From positions 1 through 16,693 of the forward strand of contig CAILMA010000518.1 in the NCBI GenBank assembly GCA_903835145.1: 16,693 bases of DNA. The letters are read 5' to 3'. Every line of letters begins with the position of its first letter. The first letter of the stretch is position 1. Origin of the DNA: an uncultured Bacteroidota bacterium (GTDB lineage Bacteria; Bacteroidota; Bacteroidia; Chitinophagales; Chitinophagaceae). Position numbers and translations under genes: made by a program. This document shows positions 7,405 through 15,700 of this stretch, piece after piece. Below the pieces are notes generated by a model, which saw nothing but the letters and a program-made list of their open reading frames with translations, ran no database searches and was not told where the DNA came from.

Positions 7405-10400
7405 CTACCTAAGTACCACCTTCCGGTTATAGGTTTGCTGCCCTATCTCCACGGTAAGCAAGTACGTTCCCGCTGCAAATTTTCTTAAATCTATATACAA
7501 CGAAGGCTGTGTTGTTTCCTGCATAAATAAGATCTTGCCATCAACACCTGCTATGGAGCATGTAGCCCGCCTGGTATCTGCCGGGAAGGTAACCGTAAAA
7601 GTGCTGTTGGTTGGGTTCGGGTACACATCTATGCCCCCGCCAGGCATAGTACCGGGCACTCCTGTAGCCGGTGTTATGGTTATCACCATGGTCGCAGTAA
7701 GGATACCACAACTTGTAGTTACGGTATAGGTGATGGTATCAGTACCCGGAGCTATACCCGTCACTACTCCTGCTGCATTCACTGTGGCCAGAGCTGTGTT
7801 GCTACTGCTCCACACGCCGCCAGTCACGGTTTCCCCAAGCGTTGTGGTAGCACCTGCCGCCACGGTCGAGGAGCCAGTTATTACCCCTGCCACTGGCGTG
7901 TAAACTGTTACTAATTTAGTTGCTGTAGCCACTCCGCAACTGTCTGTTACGTAGTAGGCAAGCGACACTGTTCCGGGGCTAACCGCAGTTACCACACCGC
8001 CAGAATCCACAGTTGCTATTGCAGCACTGCTGCTCAGCCATGTGCCGCCGCTGGTGGAGTCGGTATACACAGCAGTGCCGCCCGTGCATATGCTGTCAGG
8101 ACCTGCTATTCCAGCTACTGTTGCGGTATTCACCACAGTTATTGTTGTTGTCGTCGTTGTCGTGCCACAGGCCCCGGTTACAGTATAAGATATCACATCC
8201 ACACCCATTTCTATACCGGTCACTGCTCCGCTGGCACTTATTATAGCTACCGTATCATCTGCACTTGCCCACGTACCGCCAGCTACCGAATCGCTTAGCG
8301 TCGTACTGCCCCCGCTACACACCGTAGCACTACCGGTAATTACTCCCGCTGAGGGCGCCCCGGTAACACCTATAGTTTCAGTAACTGTCGCCGTTCCGCA
8401 GCTATCGCTTACGGTATAAGAAACCACTGCTGTACCTGCTGCTACTCCGTAAACCAAACCACCCGCAGCCACGGTTGCTATACCGGTGCTGGCGCAGCTC
8501 CAGGCACCACCTGTTGTACTATCGGTGAAGCGGGTCGTATCACCTGTGCAAACCGTGGCAGCACCCGCTATAGATGAAGGGGCGGCAGTAGCATTAATCT
8601 CTACTTCCAGCAGCGCTGTTGTTGTTCCGCAGGTATTGCTAACCGCATAAGTAATGAAAGCCACACCGGCGCTCATTCCCGTTAATACACCGCCTGCACT
8701 TACTGTTGCCACAGTAGCATCGCTGCTGCTCCAGGTGCCACCAACTGTGGAGTCATACAATGGCGTCGACGAGCCGGCGCATACCTCATAACTGCCTGAT
8801 ATTGCAGCTACTGATGGCACCGGACAGGAGCCTATATAAACCGTGTAATCTCTGGCTTCGCCATAGCTGTAAACCGATGAATCGGGGCAGGAGGCAATAC
8901 TCGGAAAGATCGTTCCCGGGCAACACCCGGCATAAGTCTGCACAATCCGCATTCTGTGCCGGCCCGGCGTCGCATAGGCAGGTATCCGCAATGTATCTTC
9001 GGCCACTTCCGACTCGCTCCGCAATTCATTCATTCCACCAATAGTTTCGCTGTACTCGAAGGTTCCATCGTCGTCGAAGTCAATCCATACCTGGGTATTA
9101 TGATTGTAAATAATAGTATCAAAACCAACATTTGACACTAAAGTAGCGACATAGGTACCCGCCTGCCTGAAAACGCAGGAAAGCAATGTCCGGTCCTCAT
9201 AGCCAGTGCCATTGCAGGCCATACTGTCGTTGATAATAGTAGAGGAGTCTCCTAACACGCGGAACACGCCCACCGAGAAATCGTACGTCGTACAGGAAAA
9301 ATAAGACATAGAAAAACTCGGTGTGCAGTAGCATGCAGCATTGTGGTCTACCCGCACTATGTTAGAGTGGGCTGACAGGGTAGTGGCGGTGCAGGTAACA
9401 ACACAACGATAGTAGCTTGTAGCAGTTTCGCTTGTAGTTATTGTTGGAGAAGTGGCGCCCGAAATGTCCGTCCATGTCGCTGTATCAGCCGACGACTGCC
9501 ATTGCCAGGTGAGCGAAGAAGCAACGGTACAACCAGTAACGTATAAAATAATCGGCTCCGAGTCACAGACACTACCCACTGTTGACTGAGCAATACCCGC
9601 TACAGGCGTACCAGTGCAGGTTGGCGGTGTAATTATGTTTACACTATAATCACGCGCCTCACCATAATAATAATGATCTGAAGCCGTCGGGCTTGGTAAA
9701 ATGTACGGGTATTCATATCCATATCCTGAAAGTCCGCAATCTTGTACAATGCGCATACGGTGAACGCCAATGTTTGACGATACCGGAATTGAGAGAACGT
9801 CCGTTGTTTGAGAGGGCATGGCACCACCATAAGAATACGATCCGCCCACCGATTCGGTAGCTTCGTACACCCCGTTGTCGTTGAAATCAATCCACACCTG
9901 GTTACTTACCTGATAGGGCAATGTACCACTTGTATTAGTCGTAACTGTAACGGTATAATTTGCACCAAGCGATAAGTCACAAGATAAACTTGTCCTGTTC
10001 TCATATCCCATACCATCGCATGCGTTCGTATCAACAATTGATGTTGACGAATCACCCAAAACCTGAAATTCCCCAATAGAATAACTTACGGCCCCGCACG
10101 GTGACGACCTCGAGAAAAAAGGAATTGAATAGCAAGCCCCAAGATATGCAACCATCGTGCCACTCGAGAAACTGCTGCCTGATGTTCCAAAACATGCAAC
10201 GTCACATCTATAATATTGGGTTTCTGTTTCTGTTGTTAACATCGTGGCGGAAGTAGCCCCCAATATATCACTCCAGGTGCTACTGTCTGGAGACGATTGC
10301 CATTGGTAGGTCATGCCACTCGCAATTGTGGCTCCGGCGAGCGATAAAGTAAATGGGCTGCCTGAACAAGTGCCTGAAATATCAGAAACAGCGACTCCTG

Positions 10401-12015
10401 CCGACGGTGTCCCCGTACATTCTGGCGCAGCTGTTATTCGCACTTTGTAATCCCGTACCTCTCCATAAGTGTACCCATCAGCACATGGATCGAGATAAGG
10501 GAAAGATGACGTTCCAGATAACATATCAGTAACTAAGATCCGCATTCTATGAAACCCGACCAACCCCGTAGCTGGTACTGTATAAATGCAGGTATCAAAT
10601 CCCACAAACGAACTTATAGACCCGATGATTTCGTCGTTTTCAAAAATTCCATTATCATTAAAATCAACCCAGGTGACTGTTTTGGTCGAATAAAAATAAC
10701 TACCGACCGTCAAAAGAAGAGAATAATGATTCCCCTGCTGCAAGACCACTGAATCACTACGATAAAAATTCTTATAACCCGTACCATCACAAGGTGTTCC
10801 ATCGCTAAGAACGCTTGAAGACCCGACCAAGTAAAAATTCATTATGCCATATCCATCATAAGTGCAACCATAGGCTGGTTCCGAAAAAGTGGGCACACAA
10901 TAAGTTATTGCAGATGAATCGATGAAACGCACTTTGTTGTCCCGAAGCGTGGTGACATAAAGGTTATTGTACGCATCAACGGCCAAGGCATGAGGATTAT
11001 TTAAAGTAGCAGCTGTAGCAGCAGAACCATCACCGCTCCAGCCGAATCCACTACTGCCAGCGTATGTATTAATCATGCCCGCTGGAGTTATCACCCGCAC
11101 CTTTTCATTGCCCGAATCAGCAATATAAACGTTTCCACCTCCATCTACTGCAACGCCACATGCGCCTGCAATTTCAGCCGCAGTAGCGGGTCCGCCATCG
11201 CCCGTTAAACCGCTTACACCATTGCCCGTTATGGTGGTTATTATACCCGATGTACTTACCATCCGGACGGTATTCGTGTTCGGTGCCGCTATATATAGGT
11301 TCCCGCTGTGGTCCACCGCAACCCCTTCCGGAAACCCAATGGCTGCAGCAGTTGCCGCACCGCCATCGCCAGCCGCTGTAGTTGAGCCATTCCCCGCAAC
11401 CGTCGTTATGGTATGAGAGGCATCTATTTTCCGCACCCTTGCATTACCATTATCTGCAACGAACAAATTGCCAAGGTTGTCCAGGCATATACCCTCCGGG
11501 CTGGAAATACGGGCAGCTGTTGCCGCACCGCCATCGCCTGCAAAGCCACCAGCCGAAATACCCGCATAAGTTGAAATGATGCCGGATGTCGAAACCACCC
11601 TGATGCAATTATTGCCATTGTCAGCGAAATAAACATTTCCTGCTGTGTCAACGGCAACGCCAAAAGGCCCGCTTATTTCCGCATCCGTAGCCGCGCCACC
11701 ATCCCCGGAATAGCCAGAGACACCGTTGCCAGCAATAGTGTTGATGATGCCACTGACATCTACCTTGCGCACCCTGTTGTTGCTGTTGTCAGAAATGTAG
11801 AAATTGCCACTACGGTCTACAGCCACGCCCATGGCATTACTTATTGCAGCAGTGGTAGCAGGGTACCCGTCACCTCCAAAACCTGTACCTCCAGATCCGG
11901 CTACCGTGGAAATCACCTGAGCGTTGATAACGCTTGTGGTCGCAATTGAGGCAATAAATAGGGCAGCCCTTATTAAAGAACGGAATATTTTTTTCATAGA
12001 TGATTGCTTGAGCAT
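7405..12015 (-). CDS. cargo B: T9SS-secreted protein, NHL propeller, three GEVED domains and five Big_2 repeats
   Basis: A 1536-residue secreted protein. The ATG at 11997 (MKKIFRSLIRAALF...INAQ) is the more likely start because it begins the signal peptide directly; the in-frame ATG at 12015 adds only MLKQSS. In the longer numbering, residues 34-368 are six NHL blades of 55-56 residues (GNVYIADSGN...KVR type), a predicted six-bladed beta-propeller. Three GEVED domains follow (~369-530, ~628-795, ~895-1062), each with WVDFNDNG-like, HRMRI and YGE(V/A)RDY motifs. They are separated by two Ig-like domains (YQWQSSPDSSTWSDI and WQWQSSADTATWTDI). Residues 1072-1448 hold five Big_2-like repeats, and 1462-1536 is a type A T9SS sorting domain (IDVYPNPTN...KVVLR). 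The acidic DFNDNG loops suggest calcium binding (inference). No enzyme domain is seen; a surface binding role is inferred. Confidence 0.9.
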   Translation of the reverse strand: MLKQSSMKKIFRSLIRAALFIASIATTSVINAQVISTVAGSGGTGFGGDGYPATTAAISNAMGVAVDRSGNFYISDNSNNRVRKVDVSGIINTIAGNGVSGYSGDGGAATDAEISGPFGVAVDTAGNVYFADNGNNCIRVVSTSGIISTYAGISAGGFAGDGGAATAARISSPEGICLDNLGNLFVADNGNARVRKIDASHTITTVAGNGSTTAAGDGGAATAAAIGFPEGVAVDHSGNLYIAAPNTNTVRMVSTSGIITTITGNGVSGLTGDGGPATAAEIAGACGVAVDGGGNVYIADSGNEKVRVITPAGMINTYAGSSGFGWSGDGSAATAATLNNPHALAVDAYNNLYVTTLRDNKVRFIDSSAITYCVPTFSEPAYGCTYDGYGIMNFYLVGSSSVLSDGTPCDGTGYKNFYRSDSVVLQQGNHYSLLLTVGSYFYSTKTVTWVDFNDNGIFENDEIIGSISSFVGFDTCIYTVPATGLVGFHRMRILVTDMLSGTSSFPYLDPCADGYTYGEVRDYKVRITAAPECTGTPSAGVAVSDISGTCSGSPFTLSLAGATIASGMTYQWQSSPDSSTWSDILGATSATMLTTETETQYYRCDVACFGTSGSSFSSGTMVAYLGACYSIPFFSRSSPCGAVSYSIGEFQVLGDSSTSIVDTNACDGMGYENRTSLSCDLSLGANYTVTVTTNTSGTLPYQVSNQVWIDFNDNGVYEATESVGGSYSYGGAMPSQTTDVLSIPVSSNIGVHRMRIVQDCGLSGYGYEYPYILPSPTASDHYYYGEARDYSVNIITPPTCTGTPVAGIAQSTVGSVCDSEPIILYVTGCTVASSLTWQWQSSADTATWTDISGATSPTITTSETATSYYRCVVTCTATTLSAHSNIVRVDHNAACYCTPSFSMSYFSCTTYDFSVGVFRVLGDSSTIINDSMACNGTGYEDRTLLSCVFRQAGTYVATLVSNVGFDTIIYNHNTQVWIDFDDDGTFEYSETIGGMNELRSESEVAEDTLRIPAYATPGRHRMRIVQTYAGCCPGTIFPSIASCPDSSVYSYGEARDYTVYIGSCPVPSVAAISGSYEVCAGSSTPLYDSTVGGTWSSSDATVATVSAGGVLTGMSAGVAFITYAVSNTCGTTTALLEVEINATAAPSSIAGAATVCTGDTTRFTDSTTGGAWSCASTGIATVAAGGLVYGVAAGTAVVSYTVSDSCGTATVTETIGVTGAPSAGVITGSATVCSGGSTTLSDSVAGGTWASADDTVAIISASGAVTGIEMGVDVISYTVTGACGTTTTTTTITVVNTATVAGIAGPDSICTGGTAVYTDSTSGGTWLSSSAAIATVDSGGVVTAVSPGTVSLAYYVTDSCGVATATKLVTVYTPVAGVITGSSTVAAGATTTLGETVTGGVWSSSNTALATVNAAGVVTGIAPGTDTITYTVTTSCGILTATMVITITPATGVPGTMPGGGIDVYPNPTNSTFTVTFPADTRRATCSIAGVDGKILFMQETTQPSLYIDLRKFAAGTYLLTVEIGQQTYNRKVVLR
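7672..8802 (-). repeat. five tandem Big_2-type repeats inside cargo B
   Basis: Residues 1072-1448 of cargo B form five units of 76-77 residues, with the same GG.WSSS..ATV and Y.V...CG pattern as cargo C. The first four keep both Cys residues. The fifth (STVAAGATTTL) lacks the first Cys, exactly as in the last unit of cargo C. Confidence 0.88.
10912..11916 (-). repeat. six NHL blades inside cargo B
   Basis: Residues 34-368 divide into one 55-residue and five 56-residue units. The pattern is G.I.T.AG.G..G..GDGG.AT.A.I..P.GVAVD..GN.YIAD..N..VR.V. This is the NHL repeat, and six blades close a propeller. Blade 4 departs most in the exposed part (IAAPNTNTVRM) and blade 6 reads YVTTLRDNKVRF. Confidence 0.88.
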
Positions 12016-12041
12016 GGTATACCAAATAACAAACAGAGCAT

Positions 12042-12049
12042 CAAATTTA
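12042..12049 (-). promoter_or_regulatory. candidate -7 box for cargo B
   Basis: On the minus strand TAAATTTG matches TAnnTTTG exactly. It lies 26 bases before the ATG at 12015 and 44 bases before the preferred ATG at 11997, a distance equal to that seen before cargo C. No clear -33 element is seen. Confidence 0.45.
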
Positions 12050-12190
12050 TATTAATATTATCAAAAAACTCTAATTTTTCTCAATTATTTTTCCAGTAAT
12101 AAAAAATTAAAAACACAAGCCAAGAAACTAACTTTCAGTTAATAAATTTCACAGCCTACCAACCACCAGTATCATGTTCAATCTACGTTC

Positions 12191-12247
12191 AGCGTAGTTT
12201 CCGACTACGTCGCCACGACATGCAATCTCCGACTGCGTTGCAAAACC
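12191..12247. repeat. 57-base intergenic repeat, copy 1
   Basis: It matches 12446-12502 at 48 of 57 positions by eye, without gaps. Inside, CCGAC(T)(A/G)C followed by GTCGCC or GTTGC recurs with a 28-base step (12201 and 12229). The 5' flank adds a small hairpin: CTACG (12183-12187) with CGTAG (12193-12197). Confidence 0.75.
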
Positions 12248-12326
12248 CACAACCAAACTTTACCCTAAACACCTGCGTCGCCAAAACTATGCATCAATCC
12301 CGTTCGCAAAACCTCCTGTCATTAAC

Positions 12327-12343
12327 GAAGCCCGACGGGCTTC
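12327..12343. repeat. perfect short inverted repeat (hairpin)
   Basis: GAAGCCCG (12327-12334) faces CGGGCTTC (12336-12343) around a single A. Neither strand has a T run after it, so it is not a standard terminator; it may be part of the repeat-rich region. Confidence 0.5.
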
Positions 12344-12392
12344 AATATCAATAGCCTTCGGCGAAACCGGCGGAAACCAAATCTCAAACACC

Positions 12393-12407
12393 AACACCGC
12401 AGGTGTT
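12393..12407. repeat. short inverted repeat (hairpin)
   Basis: AACACC (12393-12398) pairs with GGTGTT (12402-12407) around a GCA loop. No T run follows on either strand. Confidence 0.4.
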
Positions 12408-12445
12408 AAACTATCCTACTCGCAACGGTTAATTCTCTCGCATTT

Positions 12446-12502
12446 AGCGTAATCTCCGACTACATCGCCCCGGCCAGCAATCTCCGACCGCATTGCAAAA
12501 CC
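12446..12502. repeat. 57-base intergenic repeat, copy 2
   Basis: Second copy of the 12191-12247 element, same orientation, 255 bases away. The 28-base internal step (12456 and 12484) is kept. Differences are scattered single bases, which suggests an older duplication or two independent insertions of one dispersed family. Confidence 0.75.
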
Positions 12503-12546
12503 GATCGGCCGCCGGAATAATTCATCGCTACCACCAATCTACACCC

Positions 12547-12578
12547 AAAAATACTGATGCCGTTAGGCATCAGTATTT
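12547..12578 (-). terminator. Rho-independent terminator after cargo A
   Basis: A 13-base-pair perfect stem (AAATACTGATGCC at 12549-12561 with GGCATCAGTATTT at 12566-12578) closes on a four-base loop. Read on the minus strand it is followed by a T run (12550-12547). It lies about 150 bases past the cargo A stop; a weaker similar hairpin (ATGCC/GGTAT) sits between them at 12607-12619. The stem could also stop plus-strand transcription. Confidence 0.8.
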
Positions 12579-12728
12579 ATAGAAAATAAAATAGAATGAA
12601 ACCCCGATGCCGTAGGTATAGCATGTTTTCAATGAATGACTGCGTTTGGCGTGGTCGGTTCGGCATTGCCCCGCCTGCATTGCAACCAACCCCGAAAACC
12701 GAATGCCCTAAACAAAAATTCAAATCAC

Positions 12729-15700
12729 TTATTCCCCTTTCACCACCACAAAATGCATATACTCAACCACACCTCCGCTAATAACACGCAAAACATAGGT
12801 ACCACCCGCCAAATGAGTGACATCTATCGGCTGGTCACTGGTGCCACTCTTCAGGGTTAAGGCACCGGTGGCAACACCCTTACCCACCATATCGGTTATC
12901 TCATAACTACCAATACCAGCAACGGCATTGCCAGACTTGTTCCTCAGCCACAATATACCCGTACCAGGGTTAGGGTACAACAAGTAGTTATTACCCCCTG
13001 CCTGCTCATTTTCCAGCCCGAGATTACGCGCGTGCACAATCACTTCATTAGTATGGTTGTAGGGCGATGTGGCGCAAGCCACATTACAACTCACAATACA
13101 CCATACGGTATCGTTGCCGGTCACTGTCCAGGTGTAACTGGCAGTCGTCGCTCCGGCTACTGGTCCTTCATTCTTATACCATTGGTACACAGGCGATGGT
13201 CCGCAATAGGTGGTGGAAGCAGTAAGTGTTATCATCGTGCCCGTCTGCACTACCGTATCGCCCGTTATCGGCGATATAAAAACTTCAGGTGTTACATTTG
13301 GTATAGCCGTCATCATAATTGTCCTACTATAAACGGTATCCGCCATCGCACAGGCAGCACTGCTCACCAGCGCACAATGGATATGGTCTCCCGAGCCGGG
13401 CAGGTAGGTATAACTCAACCCTGTCCCTACATCAACTCCGTTCCTGAACCACGCTATATAGGGGCTCGCTCCGCCATTCACCGGCATCGCTGTAAACGTT
13501 ACGGTATTGCCGGTACATACATTAGAATCAGGACTAACTATCTCCGTTACCGATGGCATCAGGTTCGGATTAATGGAAACAGCCATTCGCGCAGTATCTG
13601 CGCCGCAAATGGTGTTTACAGCATATAGTATCGTATCTGCTCCCAGCGAAACACCAGTCACTGTGCCTGCTGATATCGTAGCATTGCTATTGGTTACAAA
13701 CCAACTGCCACCAGCAACAGTCTCGGCAAAAGTAACCGATGACCCCGGGCATATCACACTTGCACCAACTATTGCGCCTGCCGAAGGGAACGGGTAAACC
13801 ACTACCGGAAACCTTGCGCTGGCGGTGCCACAAACGTTCGAAACGGCGTAGATTACCGTATCGGTACCAGGGGTCACGCCGTGAACAGTATCGCCTGAGC
13901 AAACCAAACGGCCCAATGCAGCACTCCACGTGCCACCACCGCCATGGGCCGTATCTGTAAGCACTACTTCTGCGCCGGGACACACATTCGAAGCCCCGGT
14001 TATTACACCTGCCACAGGCAGCGCATTTACAGTAATCAATCTTTTAACCGAAGCCGAACCGCAAATATTACTTAGGGTATAGGTTATGCTGTCTGCACCT
14101 GCTGCTACACCATAAACCATACCGGTTGTAGCATCTATCGTTGCAACGGAATGAGTCGCGCTGCTCCAGGTACCACCACTGGCAGAGTCTGTAAGCGCCA
14201 CTGGGGTGCCGGGACATACACTCGAGACCCCGCCTATGGCAGAAACCATAGGTGTGCTAAGTATAGTTACTACCCTGCTTGCCGCTGCTGTTCCGCAGGT
14301 ATTGGTATATGCATAAGTCACTGTATCTGCTCCTGTCATCAACCCGTGAACTACGCCACCGGTCACAGTTGCAAGGAAATTTGAAGTCGTCCAGGTTCCA
14401 CCTGTTGTTGAGTCCGATAGTGTTGTTGTGCCGCCGGTACAAACGGTCGGGGTTCCGGCAACCATTGCCACATAAGGCAATGCCTTCACGAAAACCGGAA
14501 AAACCGCATGACCCGTGCCGCAGCGCGTACTGGTAACAGAATAGGTGATGGTTGCCCTACCCGTTGCAAGCCCCGTCACCACACCCAATCCCGAAACCGT
14601 AGCAATACCACCGCCAGAAACACTCCAAGTGCCACCCACCACCGATTCACTAAGGGCAATCGTAGCCCGTTCGCACACAGAATCAGCCCCGGTTATCGTT
14701 CCCGCATTTGGCGACACCGCTACTACATGATAGGCCGGTGCCGATCCGCAATGGGTATAGGCATTGTAATAAATAGTCACTGTTCCTCCCGCCACACCCG
14801 TTACATATCCGGTATCAGAGCCTGAAGCCCGTACCACAGCTATTGTGGTATCAGTTGTTGTCCAGGCACCATAGGGCGTGGCTGTAGGGTTGGTGAGCGT
14901 TATTGAGCTTCCTATACACTCACTGTCAAGACCCACTATACTCCCTGAAATGGGCGCCGGATTCACCGTAACCCTCAGCGTAGCTGAGGCCGTGCCACAC
15001 ATCGTAGTCACGGTGTACACTATAGATTCCGTGCCGGGATAAATACCGGTAAAGGTGCCCGGAGCACTCCCCAACACAATAAAGGTATCGGTATGGCTCC
15101 ATGTCCCCCCGGGTGTGGCGGCAACATCGAGCAGAGTATCATGCCCCCCGGGGCAAACACTGTCTGCACCCGTAATATAGCCACCGGTTGGTAGCGGCGT
15201 CACAGTCACGAAAACACTCATGGTATCGACTGAATAGCCATCCGTTACCCGCACTTTAAAGGTATCGCCACCGGAGTAGCCACTCACCGGGGTATAACTC
15301 ATCCCCGTTGGTGTTATAGAGCCTCCTGTCGTCGAGGTATGTGCGCCACTGCCTCCTACCGTGCCATGAGCCGGAGCAGTAATGGCATTCCAGGTATCTG
15401 TTTGTCCTGCATCGGCATCAGTCACCGCCATCAAAGAGTCAAATGATCCACCAGTAGAATTCTGGCACACCACGAGAGAACCACTAATACCATAGTTAAA
15501 TACCGGCGCGCGATTGAGCAGAACACGCCGCACCCGGTTGTTGTTAAAATCGGCTATAAACACATTGCCAGTCCCGTCCACGCCCACACCAGCAGGCAGG
15601 TTCAGAACCGCCGCTGTTGCAGCGCTGCCATCTCCACCATACCCGGCTGTCCCTGTCCCGGCAAGCGTTGTTATCACGCCAGTCGTATCTATCTTTCTTA

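Larger units (their letters stand above)
12016..12728. other. 713-base intergenic region with repeats and hairpins
   Basis: This gap between cargo A and cargo B holds the cargo B promoter candidate (12042-12049), an AT-rich stretch to about 12150, two 57-base repeats (12191-12247, 12446-12502), and short perfect hairpins at 12327-12343 and 12393-12407. It also holds the cargo A terminator (12547-12578). No convincing gene is present. A plus-strand frame at 12596-12781 has Arg/Pro-rich composition, no family resemblance, and overlaps the end of cargo A, so I do not call it. Confidence 0.7.

Noticed and set aside
12596..12781. 61-residue plus-strand open frame in the intergenic gap
   Set aside because: It overlaps the 3' end of cargo A and the repeat-like sequence; Arg/Pro-rich with no recognisable family, so probably non-coding.
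13032..13628. 198-residue plus-strand open frame
   Set aside because: It is antisense to the Ig-like and final Big_2 domains of cargo A, with His/Arg-rich low-quality composition and no recognised motif.
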